DNA of 11,951 nucleotides from Flavobacteriales bacterium UBA3431 (GCA_002381225.1 DFSS01000059.1:8678-20628), one strand, 5' to 3'. Positions 1 to 8,610 are shown, numbered from the stretch's first letter. The notes: generated by a model not told the origin, from the sequence alone. Numbers and translations: made by a program.

Positions 1-965
1 TCCAAATGCGGCAAGCTCGATGCCCACTGCGCTATAGCCGAAAGCCCGACGGAGCCCTCCAACGCGGAGGTGATCCACCAGCCGATGCCACGGAACTCGG
101 CGCGTTGAATCCAATCCTCAGAGCTCCGGAATCCACCGAGCAACGACGGCTTCAGCACGATGTACTGCGGACGAACCTCGTCCAAGAGCGCATCGCGTTC
201 CAAGGGGTCCGTCACACCTATCAAACTTTCGTCGAGAGCGGTTGGAATGACCCCTTGTTCCGCGACCCGGGCAAGGCCTGCCCGGTCCGATGCGGGACAA
301 GGCTGCTCCATACTATGTAGGGTGAATGCATGAAGATTCTGCATGACGGCGAGGGCTTCATCCGCTGAAAATGCCCCGTTGGCATCGACACGAAGCTGAA
401 GATCTGGGCGTAAATGGCGCAAGTCCGTCAGAATAGCCCGCTCCTGATCCAGGGCAAGGGCCCCAATTTTCATTTTGATGCATTCAAAGCCTTCTTGGAT
501 GCGTACTTCGGACTGTTCACTGAGGTAGCATCGGTCTCCCATCCACAAAAGGCCGTTGATGGGCACACCTGTTTCACCTCGGGTAAATGGCGTATCAAAT
601 AAGCGCTTGCCATCGCCGCCTTCCGCGGCGTGCGTCCAGGAGCGCAAGGCCTGTTCCCAGGCGAAGAGGATACTCGGCCAAGGCAGCCAGTCGCGCCAAA
701 GGTCTTCGGGCAAACCATGGGACGCCCATTCTCGCCAGACTTTATCGCCGGAAGCATTGAAGAAGTCGCAAAGGGATTGGAGTTTATTCTCGTAATCCGG
801 GTGATCGTCTACCGACAATCCGGGCAAGAGGCCGCATTCGCCTTGTCCCCGAAATCCATCCACCGTCACCTCCAGAAAAAAGGCTGGCTTCTCATGCATC
901 ACCCCACGCGAGGTCCCGGCAGGGCGCTTAAAATGATATGTGTACGTCCAGAAGCGCGCCGTCAT
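1..965 (-). CDS. menC: o-succinylbenzoate synthase MenC (3' end cut by window edge)
   Basis: Enolase-superfamily dehydratase that converts SHCHC to o-succinylbenzoate in cytoplasmic menaquinone synthesis. The frame is open from an ATG at 965 to the left edge, giving 321 codons of an expected ~340-370, so only the C-terminal tail is missing. The catalytic set is visible: the KxK pair Lys164/Lys166 (KMKIG); metal ligands Asp194 (VDANG), Glu220 (EQP) and Asp245 (DES); and the opposite-face Lys272 (LKPS). The stretch at residues 299-316 (TSALEGSVGLSAIAQWAS) matches the C-terminal barrel region of the family. The start follows the menA stop by 4 nt, so it is the last gene of the men operon seen here. 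Related dipeptide epimerases share this fold, but the men context makes MenC nearly certain. Confidence 0.95.
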   Translation of the reverse strand, partial: MTARFWTYTYHFKRPAGTSRGVMHEKPAFFLEVTVDGFRGQGECGLLPGLSVDDHPDYENKLQSLCDFFNASGDKVWREWASHGLPEDLWRDWLPWPSILFAWEQALRSWTHAAEGGDGKRLFDTPFTRGETGVPINGLLWMGDRCYLSEQSEVRIQEGFECIKMKIGALALDQERAILTDLRHLRPDLQLRVDANGAFSADEALAVMQNLHAFTLHSMEQPCPASDRAGLARVAEQGVIPTALDESLIGVTDPLERDALLDEVRPQYIVLKPSLLGGFRSSEDWIQRAEFRGIGWWITSALEGSVGLSAIAQWASSLPHL

Positions 966-969
966 GGAA

Positions 970-1917
970 TTAAAAAAGGGGCTTTCCACATTGGTTGGCA
1001 TCGATCAACAGGCCCAAACCGAGTAGGAGGGCAAACAAGACTGTTTGCAGTGCCGTGGGCTTGAGGAGCCGGTCAAAATCCGGAGGCGTTTTCGCCTTCC
1101 ATGTTTTATACAGCCCTTCGGCAAACAAAGGGATCGTCGCCGCATAAAGAAAACTGCGTGAGCAGGTGACCTCCGCTTGAAGGACAATGAAGACGGTGGT
1201 GGCCACAAAGGCCTCAACCACCAAGATCGTTTGGTACAATTTGGCCATGGGGCGCCCCATTCGCATAGCTAGGGTACGTTTGCCGGCGGCTTGATCGGTT
1301 TCGATGTCCCGCAAATTATTCAGGTTAAGGACCGCCGCGGCCATGAAACCAACGGATAGACCGGGAAGGATCATGAGCGTATCCCAGGATTGGGTTTGGA
1401 GAAAAAAACTTCCTGCTACGCCCACTGGACCAAAAAATAGGATCACAAAAAAGTCCCCAAATCCCTTGTATCCATAGGCCCAACCTAGCGTGTAACCGCG
1501 TGCAGCGGCCGTGGCTAAAAGGCCCAATCCCGCGAAAAAAACGGTGTATTCCCAGCTCAACGTTCGCGTCCCCCAACCTACCGTCAAAGCGGTAAAGAGC
1601 AAGGCCAAGAAGGTCAGAAGCTGCACGGCGCGCTGCATCCCCGATTCGAGGATGAGACCACTCGCAACAGCGCGTGCTTCAATCCCATCGCCGCCCTTCC
1701 GGTGCTGATCCGCCCCTGTTCGGTAGTCCCCCAGGTCGTTGGCCAAGTTGGACAAAAGCTGGTAGGACGCCGCCGTCAAAACCATCCAAAGGGTCAACCA
1801 GGGGTCAAAGGCTCCCCGGTCCGCTGCGAGCAACGAGCCCAGTGCAATGCATGCCAAGGCCAAAGGAAGCGTTCGAGGACGAGCCGCTTGAATCCACGGT
1901 GCCCAGGAAGTGCTCAA
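970..1917 (-). CDS. menA: 1,4-dihydroxy-2-naphthoate polyprenyltransferase MenA
   Basis: UbiA-family integral membrane enzyme that attaches the polyprenyl tail to DHNA, giving demethylmenaquinone. It has 315 residues, normal for MenA (~300). The N-terminus carries the MenA-like stretch ARPRTLPLA (residues 12-20). The first Asp-rich prenyl-diphosphate/Mg motif is at residues 57-70 (Asn60, Asp61, Asp64, Asp70) and the second at 200-208 (Asn201, Asp204, Asp208). Several hydrophobic segments follow, for example 41-55, 98-114, 126-138, 156-172, 181-198, 230-247 and 290-305, consistent with about nine helices. The start is TTG at 1917, inside a 4-nt TTGA overlap with the menB stop. No ATG lies close by, and the N-terminus fits the family with this start. 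Translational coupling to menB is inferred. Confidence 0.95.
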   Translation of the reverse strand: MSTSWAPWIQAARPRTLPLALACIALGSLLAADRGAFDPWLTLWMVLTAASYQLLSNLANDLGDYRTGADQHRKGGDGIEARAVASGLILESGMQRAVQLLTFLALLFTALTVGWGTRTLSWEYTVFFAGLGLLATAAARGYTLGWAYGYKGFGDFFVILFFGPVGVAGSFFLQTQSWDTLMILPGLSVGFMAAAVLNLNNLRDIETDQAAGKRTLAMRMGRPMAKLYQTILVVEAFVATTVFIVLQAEVTCSRSFLYAATIPLFAEGLYKTWKAKTPPDFDRLLKPTALQTVLFALLLGLGLLIDANQCGKPLF

Positions 1918-2735
1918 GGGAAAATGGGGAATTTTCCAAAGTCTGGATCGCGCTTCTCGAGAAATGCGCGCTTGCCCTCTTGGGCCTCTTCCATTAGGTA
2001 ATACATCAGGGTAGCGTCCCCAGCAAACTCCATGAGGCCGCGCTGGCCGTCGAGTTCGGCATTGAGGCCGCGTTTAATCATCCGCAGCGCCATGGGTGAG
2101 CGCATCATCATGGTGCGGCACCATTCCACCGTCGTGGCTTCCAAATCGGCTAAGGGAACCACCTTATTCACCATTCCCATTTGCTCTGCCTCGTGGGCCG
2201 TGTATTGGTGGCACAGGAACCAAATTTCCCGGGCCTTTTTTTGTCCCACGTGGCGCGCCAAATAGCTACTACCGAAGCCGGCATCAAAACTGCCCACTTT
2301 GGGACCAGTCTGACCAAAACGAGCGTTGTCTGAGGCGATGGTCAGGTCGCAGACCACGTGCAAAACGTGGCCCCCACCAATCGCATACCCATTGACCATG
2401 GCTACCACAGGCTTGGGTATCTCGCGGATGCGTTTGTGAAGGTCCAAGACATTCAACCGAGGAACGCCATCTTCGCCCACGTAGCCGCCAACCCCTTTCA
2501 CATTTTGGTCGCCACCGCTACAAAACGCTTTCTCCCCGGCACCGGTCAAAACAACGACACGAATGTCGGAGCGCTCTCGGCAAATATCCATGGCATCCAA
2601 CATCTGAATGTTGGTCTCGGGCCGAAAAGCATTGTACACTTCCGGACGGTTGATGGTGATTTTGGCGATGCCTTCAAAAAAATCGAATTTGATATCGGAG
2701 TAGGCTTTGATCTCCGTCCAGGATATGGGATTCAT
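1914..2735 (-). CDS. menB: 1,4-dihydroxy-2-naphthoyl-CoA synthase MenB
   Basis: Crotonase-fold enzyme that closes the ring of o-succinylbenzoyl-CoA to DHNA-CoA in the cytoplasm. Its 273 residues are full length. The oxyanion-hole and CoA-binding segments are [10 protein letters not shown] (72-81) and [10 protein letters not shown] (116-125). The stretch [11 protein letters not shown] (141-151) has Gly144, where type II enzymes carry an Asp. By the established type I/type II division this is a type I, bicarbonate-dependent MenB. Ser149, Asp151 and Tyr246 line up with E. coli residues Ser161, Asp163 and Tyr258. The C-terminus [13 protein letters not shown] is typical of MenB and separates it from generic enoyl-CoA hydratases. 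The ATG lies 10 nt after the menD stop with no Shine-Dalgarno sequence, and an exact TAnnTTTG box overlaps the menD stop just upstream. Confidence 0.97.
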   Translation of the reverse strand: MNPISWTEIKAYSDIKFDFFEGIAKITINRPEVYNAFRPETNIQMLDAMDICRERSDIRVVVLTGAGEKAFCSGGDQNVKGVGGYVGEDGVPRLNVLDLHKRIREIPKPVVAMVNGYAIGGGHVLHVVCDLTIASDNARFGQTGPKVGSFDAGFGSSYLARHVGQKKAREIWFLCHQYTAHEAEQMGMVNKVVPLADLEATTVEWCRTMMMRSPMALRMIKRGLNAELDGQRGLMEFAGDATLMYYLMEEAQEGKRAFLEKRDPDFGKFPIFP

Positions 2736-2740
2736 AGGGA

Positions 2741-2748
2741 CAAAATTA
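2741..2748 (-). promoter_or_regulatory. possible internal -7 promoter box before menB
   Basis: The minus strand reads TAATTTTG, an exact match to the Bacteroidota -7 consensus TAnnTTTG. Its first three bases are the menD stop codon. Only 5 nt separate it from the menB ATG, so a transcript from here would be almost leaderless. I see no clear TTTG-like -33 element about 19 bp upstream, and the TAA stop supplies part of the match for free. It is therefore a candidate only. Confidence 0.35.
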
Positions 2749-4341
2749 AGGTTGAAAACGGTCTTTCCAGGCGTGTTCGCTGACTTCAGCGTCGGTAAAA
2801 ACCTCCAAAATAGCGGCTTCAGGGGATTCTAAGAGTTCTTGGTAGGCCGCGGGGAAGTCTGCCATGTCGGCGCAGGCCCGGTAGGCAACACCCGCATGGG
2901 CTGCCAAGGCTTCGGAGCTGCGCTGATGCGCCCAGGTAAAGTGGCTATCGAGGCGTTGGGACGATTTAGGACCGGGAATCCAGCGAAAAATATTGCCTCC
3001 CCCGTTGTGGAGGACCAGCACTTTAAAATGGGCCGGGATTTCGCCGTGAATCCATGCATTGATATCGTAGTGGAAGGCTAACTCACCGGTGATCAAGAGC
3101 GTCGGGCGCTCAGACAGCCAAGCAGAGCCCATGGCCGTTGACGTACATCCATCAATCCCACTGGCCCCTCGGTTGCTGTAGTGGCGGTAATCGCCGACCC
3201 AACCGCCATGGGCCCACGTGTGCAAGCCATAGCGCACAGCGGTGGAGTTGGCCCAATGGATGTCCATGCCTGAGCGGCTGTGCCGCGAGACGTATTCATG
3301 AACCCACCGATCCGACCAACGCGTTGCTGGGTAGCTTCGCTGCTGCACCCAGATGCGTGCCCAGCTCGGCTCGTACACGGGAGATACTGTCGCCAGCGCT
3401 CGCATGGCCTCCAATGGCGCCATTTCCGTGGCTTCAACCAGGCTGCCAAAAACGTCCGGATGGGGCGGAGCGGAACCAATATGCCAGTGGGGCGTCCCGG
3501 CAAGGCGCTTCTTCGATTCTTTCGCAATCCAGGCCCCACCAAGGGTCACCACGGCATCCACCCGGGCAGCTGGAGCATGTACCCAGGCATCTTCCAGGTG
3601 GAGAGCGAGAGACGCTGGGAGGTTCGCCAAATGCTCCGCCGCGACCAACCACCCTTTGGCCTTCAACTGCTCGAGGCTGCGCACAGCAGATCCCCATGCA
3701 GGATTCCATTGACCTAGGACGAGCAGAGGCCGATGGGCTTCTTTAATCCATTCGGGGAGCATCAGTTCCAAGGTCGGTTGGGCGTGAAAAGACCAGGGGG
3801 ACCAAGTGTGAGATTCCGGCCAAATGGGGGTTCCGTACAAGGGCTCGTCAAAAGGGATATTGATGTGCACTGGCCCTTCGGAAAGGGCTTGCAAGGCAGA
3901 TCCAACCGCGGCCACTTGGCTCTCCAAAGAAGCCGAAGCGTCGAGCAATGCTTGCCCACGAAGGTGGCCTGCGTACATCTGTGATTGACGAATACTCTGG
4001 CCATGCCCTTGATCGATGAGATGGGCCGGGCGGTCGGCCGTAATCACCAACAAGGGAACCCGCTGGTAAAACGCCTCCGCGATGGCCGGAGCATAGTTTA
4101 AGCCCGCCGTCCCGCTTGTGCAGTACGCCACGGCTGGCTTGCCTGTTTGAATAGCCGCACCCAAGGCCATGTATGCCGCGGCCCGCTCATCGAGGACCAC
4201 CACTTCCTTTCCGGGTACCAAAGAAAATGCTTCAATGAGGGGAGCGTTTCGACTCCCCGGGGACGCCACCCGCACGGCAGGATGAAGGTCGTTCAGAGCC
4301 TTGGCAAGCAAGGCCGCAAGAGGTTGAAAAACGGAGGACAT
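2746..4341 (-). CDS. menD: SEPHCHC synthase MenD (thiamine-diphosphate enzyme)
   Basis: Condenses isochorismate with 2-oxoglutarate to SEPHCHC, the first committed menaquinone step. At 531 residues it is slightly shorter than E. coli MenD (556). Seen motifs: SPGSRNAPL (27-35) at the isochorismate/2-OG site; Glu52 in DERAAA, the thiamine-activating glutamate; TADRP (101-105) with Arg104; Gln115; Asn365/Ser366/Arg370; and NRGASGIDG (390-398) with Arg391. The metal/thiamine motif is at 419-428 ([10 protein letters not shown]), followed by the N-rich loop at 446-450. The metal-binding Asp usually found at position 420 of this motif is Glu here (codon GAG). All other motif residues are intact, so the enzyme is probably active. 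The ATG overlaps the menF stop as TAATG. Confidence 0.95.
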   Translation of the reverse strand: MSSVFQPLAALLAKALNDLHPAVRVASPGSRNAPLIEAFSLVPGKEVVVLDERAAAYMALGAAIQTGKPAVAYCTSGTAGLNYAPAIAEAFYQRVPLLVITADRPAHLIDQGHGQSIRQSQMYAGHLRGQALLDASASLESQVAAVGSALQALSEGPVHINIPFDEPLYGTPIWPESHTWSPWSFHAQPTLELMLPEWIKEAHRPLLVLGQWNPAWGSAVRSLEQLKAKGWLVAAEHLANLPASLALHLEDAWVHAPAARVDAVVTLGGAWIAKESKKRLAGTPHWHIGSAPPHPDVFGSLVEATEMAPLEAMRALATVSPVYEPSWARIWVQQRSYPATRWSDRWVHEYVSRHSRSGMDIHWANSTAVRYGLHTWAHGGWVGDYRHYSNRGASGIDGCTSTAMGSAWLSERPTLLITGELAFHYDINAWIHGEIPAHFKVLVLHNGGGNIFRWIPGPKSSQRLDSHFTWAHQRSSEALAAHAGVAYRACADMADFPAAYQELLESPEAAILEVFTDAEVSEHAWKDRFQP

Positions 4342-5318
4342 TACCCGAAGATAACGCGCTCGAGCGTCTTAAGTTTTTGCTCCGTCTCTTCCCATTCTTG
4401 TTCCGGACGACTCTTCGAGGTGATTCCACCTCCTGCATAGCATAAAACACCGTCCGAGCCCCATTCCAAGCAGCGCAAATTCACATAAAACACAGAGCGT
4501 TCCGACTCCGTCCAGCCGAAATATCCCGCGTAAAATCGGCGGTCATAACCCTCGCGCTGTCGAATGAAGGCCGACGCTTGCGCTCGAGGCAAGCCCCCCA
4601 CGGCCGGCGTGGGATGCAAGGCACGGGCAATTTCTTCTGAACTCGACCCATTGCGCTCGCCTTGAATCAGTGAGCAAAGATGCTCCACGGGCCCTGCATT
4701 GAGGACGGTTGGCCCTTCGATGGTGAGGTGCTTGCAGCCCATCACCTGAAGCATATGAATGATGTCGCGGGTCACGACGTGCTGCTCCTCGCGCTCTTTG
4801 GCTCCCCATGACCCCTCAGCCCCCGAGATACGTGTTCCCGCTAGGCTCATGGTTCGAACGGTATGCCCCTGTGTTTCCACCAAGCATTCCGGCGTGGCCC
4901 CCATCCACAAGGATTGGCCCTCGCGGTGAATCAGGTAGACGGTCGCTCGAGGATATTGGGTGCAGAGTCGGTTGTATGTCTCCAGGTGATCCAAATGAAC
5001 GCCCGGATAGGCCTGGCAGCGTGACAAAACGACTTTTTCGAGAGCCCCTTCTTCGCAGGCCCGACGGGCTGACTCGACCAAGGCCACATAACTCGACACG
5101 TCATGGGAGGAGGTTCCTTGAAGCGCGGGCCAGGTGGCCTGGGCGAGGCCTTCCTCTGCCCGACGCAGGGCGGCCTCCGCTTCTTGGCGCTCTCCGATGG
5201 CAAAAGACTCGACGTGGCCCGAAAATGCCGCAAAGTGAAACTGCCCCTCGGGGTGTGCCTGGAGGGCCATCCAAACGGGGGCAAATCCCGGCTCGCGAAT
5301 CAGCGCAAATCCTTTCAT
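4341..5318 (-). CDS. menF: isochorismate synthase MenF
   Basis: Chorismate-utilising enzyme that isomerises chorismate to isochorismate and feeds MenD directly downstream. It has 325 residues, about 100 fewer than E. coli MenF (431), the loss being in the poorly conserved N-terminal part. The chorismate-binding core is complete. Lys95 (EKVVLSR) matches the general base Lys190 of E. coli MenF, and Glu144 (GATPE), 49 residues on, fits its partner Glu240. Other core segments are AGTR (160-163), KEREEQHVV (174-182), HPTPAVGGLPR (235-245), YAGYFGW (263-269), YAGGGI (294-299) and the terminal EQEWEETEQK (306-315). No amidotransferase partner or salicylate-synthase neighbour is present, so anthranilate, aminodeoxychorismate and siderophore roles are unlikely. 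Its ATG overlaps the menI stop as ATGA. Confidence 0.94.
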   Translation of the reverse strand: MKGFALIREPGFAPVWMALQAHPEGQFHFAAFSGHVESFAIGERQEAEAALRRAEEGLAQATWPALQGTSSHDVSSYVALVESARRACEEGALEKVVLSRCQAYPGVHLDHLETYNRLCTQYPRATVYLIHREGQSLWMGATPECLVETQGHTVRTMSLAGTRISGAEGSWGAKEREEQHVVTRDIIHMLQVMGCKHLTIEGPTVLNAGPVEHLCSLIQGERNGSSSEEIARALHPTPAVGGLPRAQASAFIRQREGYDRRFYAGYFGWTESERSVFYVNLRCLEWGSDGVLCYAGGGITSKSRPEQEWEETEQKLKTLERVIFG

Positions 5319-5749
5319 GCGCGTTCCTTGGCTACACGCTCCACGATGGCATTGGTCATTTTAACAAAGGAAATCAAGGCCCCTTGGTCGTCCACCACCC
5401 GAATTTGGAGCACATGGGAACGCCTGCCTTTATGCAGAAATTCTGCCGTGGCATGCACGTAACCGTTGCGGGCCGAACGCACGTGGTTGGCCGCGATTTC
5501 TTGGCCCACCGCCACATAGGTGTGAGGATCGTCCAAGAAAATATGGGACGCGGCGGACCCTACGGTTTCGGCCAAACTGACGGTTGCCCCTCCGTGAAGC
5601 AATCCCAAGGGCTGGGTATGCGCTGGCGTCACCGGCATTCGGGCCGTCAAGGTATCTTGCGTCATGCCTGTGTACTCGATGGACAATGTCTCCATTAGGG
5701 TGCCTGCGCAACGGGCATTCAGGATAGCCAATATTTCCTCGTGTGTCAT
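5315..5749 (-). CDS. menI: hotdog-fold thioesterase, probable DHNA-CoA thioesterase MenI
   Basis: Predicted cytoplasmic thioesterase of 144 residues that would hydrolyse DHNA-CoA (the MenB product) to DHNA (the MenA substrate). The segment [20 protein letters not shown] (46-65) closely resembles E. coli YdiI/MenI. Gln46, His52 and Glu61 line up with YdiI Gln48, His54 and the catalytic Glu63. The downstream [12 protein letters not shown] (87-98) also matches the YdiI pattern. It is the first gene of the men operon and overlaps menF by 4 nt, which supports the menaquinone role over a general phenylacetyl-CoA (PaaI-like) thioesterase. The ATG at 5749 is 4 nt downstream of a promoter box. The N-terminus aligns with YdiI, so a later start is unlikely. 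Confidence 0.87.
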   Translation of the reverse strand: MTHEEILAILNARCAGTLMETLSIEYTGMTQDTLTARMPVTPAHTQPLGLLHGGATVSLAETVGSAASHIFLDDPHTYVAVGQEIAANHVRSARNGYVHATAEFLHKGRRSHVLQIRVVDDQGALISFVKMTNAIVERVAKERA

Positions 5750-5753
5750 GGGT

Positions 5754-5761
5754 CAAAGATA
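5754..5761 (-). promoter_or_regulatory. -7 promoter box for the men operon
   Basis: The minus strand reads TATCTTTG, an exact match to the Bacteroidota -7 consensus TAnnTTTG. It is followed by ACCC and then the menI ATG. With the last G near -4, transcription would begin about 1 nt before the start codon, giving a leaderless or nearly leaderless mRNA. No TTTG-like -33 element is evident about 19 bp upstream. It faces the thrS box, and the two are 11 bp apart. Confidence 0.55.
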
Positions 5762-5772
5762 CGGGGAAGGCC

Positions 5773-5780
5773 TACCTTTG
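5773..5780 (+). promoter_or_regulatory. -7 promoter box for thrS
   Basis: The plus strand reads TACCTTTG, an exact match to TAnnTTTG, ending 29 nt before the thrS ATG. This would give a leader of roughly 25 nt. That is too short for a T-box or an E. coli-type thrS operator, and I see no hairpin in it. The -33 region would fall on the menI start and menI -7 box. No good TTTG match is seen there. Confidence 0.6.
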
Positions 5781-5809
5781 CCGGCTCACACTTCATTTGT
5801 ACCGAAGCC

Positions 5810-7744
5810 ATGATTGAAATCACATTGCCGGACGGTTCGGTCCGTACGTACCCCGCGGGAACCACTGCCATGCAAGTGGCCGAATCTATTTCCCGTGGTC
5901 TCGCTCAAAACGCACTGACCGCCAAATGGGAAGGCAGCACGGTGGAACTCAACGATCCCTTGCCCGCCTCTGGCCGCTTGGTCTTCTTTACCTGGGATCA
6001 GCCCGAAGGAAAAGAGGCGTTTTGGCACTCCAGTGCGCACGTTTTGGCGCAATCCATCCTCCACTTTTACCCGAATGCCCTTCTGACCATTGGCCCCGCC
6101 ATCGAATCGGGCTTTTACTACGATGTCGACTTTCAAGGCGAGTCCTTTGGCGAGAGTGACTTTGAGAAAATTGAAAAGCAGATGCTCGAATTCGCCCGTG
6201 AGAAGGCCGAATTCAAGTTGCGCCCGGTGTCGAAGGCCGAGGCCTTGGCCCAATACGCCAACAACCCTTACAAGACGGAGCTGATCCAGAACTTGGAAGA
6301 CGGCACCATCACGTTTTGCGATCACAGCACCTTCACCGACCTCTGTCGGGGTGGCCACATTCCCAATACGGGATTGATCAAGGCCGCCAAAGTCATGAGC
6401 GTAGCGGGTGCCTACTGGCGTGGCAACGAGCACAATCCTCAGCTGTCTCGCGTTTACGGCGTTTCCTTCCCTAAAGCCTCCATGCTTCAGGACCACCTAA
6501 CGCTCCTCGAAGAGGCCAAAAAGCGCGACCACCGCAAGCTGGGCAAGGAATTGGAACTCTTCACGTTCTCTCAACGCGTCGGCCAAGGCTTGCCAATGTG
6601 GCTACCCAAGGGCGCTGCCCTCCGCGAGCGTTTGGAGCAATTCTTGAAAAAAGCGCAAAAGAAAGCGGGATACCAAGGCGTCATTACCCCGCACATTGGC
6701 AACAAAGAGCTTTATGTCTGCTCCGGCCACTACGAGAAGTACGGCAAGGATAGCTTCCAACCCATCCGCACCCCGGAAGAAGGCGAAGAGTACTTCCTCA
6801 AGCCCATGAACTGCCCGCACCACTGCGAGATTTACAAATCTTCCCCCCGCTCCTACCGCGATTTACCGATCCGCTTTGCCGAGTTTGGCACGGTGTACCG
6901 CTACGAGCAGTCCGGAGAGTTGCATGGTTTGACGCGTGTCCGAGGCTTTACCCAGGACGACGCCCACCTCTTCTGTACGCCGGATCAATTGCTGGAGGAA
7001 TTCAAGAAAGTCATCGATTTGGTCCTCTATATCTTCAAAACGCTTGATTTTGAAAACTATACGGCCCAAATTAGCCTTCGCGACCCGGACAACCCCGGCA
7101 AATACATAGGCTCCATCGAAAATTGGGACAAGGCCGAAGCAGCCATTATCCAAGCGGCCGCCGACAAGGGCCTGAATACGGTCGTCGAATACGGCGAAGC
7201 TGCGTTCTACGGTCCCAAGTTGGACTTCATGGTGAAGGACGCCCTTGGGCGCTCTTGGCAGCTTGGAACGGTGCAGGTGGATTACAACTTGCCCGAACGC
7301 TTTGACCTCGAGTACAAAGGCGCGGACAATGAAATGCACCGCCCAGTGATGATCCACCGAGCGCCTTTCGGATCCATGGAACGTTTTGTGGCCGTACTCC
7401 TCGAGCACTGCGCCGGAAACTTCCCACTTTGGCTTACCCCCGACCAAGTGGTGGTCCTTCCTATTTCGGAGCGATTCCACGACTATGCGGAACAGGTTGT
7501 CAGTCTGTTAGAAATGTCCGATATTCGCGCCCTCATTGACGATCGGAATGAAAAGATCGGTCGGAAGATCCGCGATGCGGAAGTCAAGAAGATTCCCTTC
7601 ATGATTATCGTTGGTGAGAAAGAAGTTGAAAGCGGTCAGTTGTCGGTTCGCCGACATGGTCAAGGAGACCTCGGAACATTTGATATTCAGGCATTTAGCG
7701 CCTTAGTCAACGAAGAGATTTCCAGCCGACTGGCCCAATTTTAA
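5810..7744 (+). CDS. thrS: threonyl-tRNA synthetase ThrS
   Basis: Class II aminoacyl-tRNA synthetase that charges tRNA-Thr with threonine. It has 644 residues, matching the family (~642 in E. coli). Domain order: TGS domain (about 1-61); editing domain with HxxxH (His73, His77) and Cys179/His183, the CHHC-type site that clears Ser-tRNA-Thr; catalytic core (about 245-535); C-terminal anticodon-binding domain. The catalytic zinc ligands are Cys335 (MNCPHH), His386 (DDAHLF) and His516 (IHRAP), equivalent to E. coli Cys334, His385 and His511. Motif 3 is GSMERF (521-526). The frame is also open upstream to a GTG at 5741, but that stretch overlaps menI and is unlike the family. The ATG at 5810 gives the standard [10 protein letters not shown]-terminus. 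Confidence 0.97.
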   Translation: MIEITLPDGSVRTYPAGTTAMQVAESISRGLAQNALTAKWEGSTVELNDPLPASGRLVFFTWDQPEGKEAFWHSSAHVLAQSILHFYPNALLTIGPAIESGFYYDVDFQGESFGESDFEKIEKQMLEFAREKAEFKLRPVSKAEALAQYANNPYKTELIQNLEDGTITFCDHSTFTDLCRGGHIPNTGLIKAAKVMSVAGAYWRGNEHNPQLSRVYGVSFPKASMLQDHLTLLEEAKKRDHRKLGKELELFTFSQRVGQGLPMWLPKGAALRERLEQFLKKAQKKAGYQGVITPHIGNKELYVCSGHYEKYGKDSFQPIRTPEEGEEYFLKPMNCPHHCEIYKSSPRSYRDLPIRFAEFGTVYRYEQSGELHGLTRVRGFTQDDAHLFCTPDQLLEEFKKVIDLVLYIFKTLDFENYTAQISLRDPDNPGKYIGSIENWDKAEAAIIQAAADKGLNTVVEYGEAAFYGPKLDFMVKDALGRSWQLGTVQVDYNLPERFDLEYKGADNEMHRPVMIHRAPFGSMERFVAVLLEHCAGNFPLWLTPDQVVVLPISERFHDYAEQVVSLLEMSDIRALIDDRNEKIGRKIRDAEVKKIPFMIIVGEKEVESGQLSVRRHGQGDLGTFDIQAFSALVNEEISSRLAQF

Positions 7745-7778
7745 CACATGTTTGAACAGTAACTAAACACGAAAAACT

Positions 7779-8348
7779 CTGGCACAGCCCTTCCGTAATG
7801 GGGGTCGTGGACGCGGTCCTTACCGACCTGTAGTTCCCGAAAACCCACACAAAATCAACGAAGCGATCCGCGAATCTCAGATTCGTTTGATTCGCGATGG
7901 TCAAGAACCCATAGTCATTTCTTCTCGCGAGGCCATGGCTATGGCCGAAGCAGAAGACCTCGATTTGGTCATGATTGCAGAAAAGGCCGACCCGCCTGTA
8001 TGCAAGATCATTGACTATAAGAAGTTCCTCTACGACCAAAAGAAAAAGCAGAAGGAGATTGCAGCCAAAGCACAAAAAGTGGTAATCAAAGAAATCCGAT
8101 TTGGCCCCCAAACGGATGACCACGATTACGAGTTTAAGCTCAAGCATGCACGCAAGTTTTTGGAAGAAGGCGCTAAGCTGAAATCCTTTGTGTTCTTCCG
8201 GGGACGCTCGATCATCTACAAAGAGCAAGGCGAATTACTTCTGCTTCGCTTGGCCCAAGATGTTTCGGACCTCGGAAAAGTGGAGGCCCTCCCCCACCTT
8301 GAAGGCAAACGGATGTTCATTCTGATCGCTCCTATTAAAAAGAAATAA
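7779..8348 (+). CDS. infC: translation initiation factor IF-3 (predicted CTG start)
   Basis: IF-3 binds the 30S subunit, blocks premature joining of 50S and proofreads the start codon and initiator tRNA. From CTG at 7779 the product has 189 residues with a basic Arg/Gly-rich tail (6-16). The N-terminal domain follows (HKINEAIRE at 24-32, [10 protein letters not shown] at 71-80), then a Lys-rich linker (86-99) and the C-terminal 30S-binding domain ([20 protein letters not shown] at 104-123, FFRGRS at 139-144). The in-frame stop at 7764-7766 limits the start, and CTG is the only NTG codon before the conserved domain. The next NTG (TTG at 7887) would remove conserved N-terminal sequence. IF-3 is known to discriminate against non-AUG starts, so self-limiting translation is likely. 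The gene lies 34 nt after thrS. Confidence 0.9.
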   Translation: MAQPFRNGGRGRGPYRPVVPENPHKINEAIRESQIRLIRDGQEPIVISSREAMAMAEAEDLDLVMIAEKADPPVCKIIDYKKFLYDQKKKQKEIAAKAQKVVIKEIRFGPQTDDHDYEFKLKHARKFLEEGAKLKSFVFFRGRSIIYKEQGELLLLRLAQDVSDLGKVEALPHLEGKRMFILIAPIKKK

Positions 8349-8373
8349 TCAGCAACCCCAAATCGAAGGAACT

Positions 8374-8568
8374 ATGCCTAAGATGAAAACCAAGTCCAGC
8401 GCAAAGAAGCGCTTCAAGCTGACCGGCACTGGACAAATCAAGCGCAAGCATGCCTTCAAGAGTCACATCTTGACCAAAAAGGCAACCGATCGCAAGCGTC
8501 GTTTGACGCATGCCACGTTGGTCCACAAGTCCGACGTTAAGTCTATCAAGGAGCAGTTGGTTCTGTAA
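8374..8568 (+). CDS. rpmI: 50S ribosomal protein L35
   Basis: Small, strongly basic large-subunit protein of 64 residues, the usual length. The N-terminus [14 protein letters not shown] and the central [14 protein letters not shown] are diagnostic of bL35. It sits 25 nt after infC in the universal infC-rpmI-rplT order. A weak AAGGA lies 3 nt ahead of the ATG, one of the few purine-rich sequences before a start in this window. Confidence 0.97.
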   Translation: MPKMKTKSSAKKRFKLTGTGQIKRKHAFKSHILTKKATDRKRRLTHATLVHKSDVKSIKEQLVL

Positions 8569-8610
8569 TCCTGTTTGGTATCCATTAACCCTGTGCAAAC
8601 GCCCCCAAGT

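Noticed and set aside
470..757. Apparent disruption of menC, because short frames on both strands cover it
   Set aside because: The true minus-strand frame is open without interruption from 965 to the left edge, with all catalytic residues. The gene is cut only by the window edge.
1275..1282. Exact TAnnTTTG octamer on the plus strand inside menA
   Set aside because: It is antisense to menA with no plus-strand gene after it, and about this many chance matches are expected.
4808..5698. 296-codon plus-strand frame antisense to menF and menI
   Set aside because: Both minus-strand genes have complete catalytic motifs. The antisense product is Arg/Pro/Gly-rich with no family features.
5741..5809. 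Longer ThrS from an upstream GTG at 5741
   Set aside because: It would overlap menI and its promoter, and would add 23 residues that no ThrS TGS domain carries. The ATG at 5810 gives the standard N-terminus.
5786..6496. Minus-strand frames antisense to thrS (also 6863-7480)
   Set aside because: thrS is full length and conserved throughout; these are complementary-strand shadows.
7748..7762. Four-codon minicistron (ATG TTT GAA CAG TAA) between thrS and infC
   Set aside because: Too short to distinguish from chance, with no attenuator hairpin or T run after it, and no Thr codons that would suggest a leader peptide for thrS.
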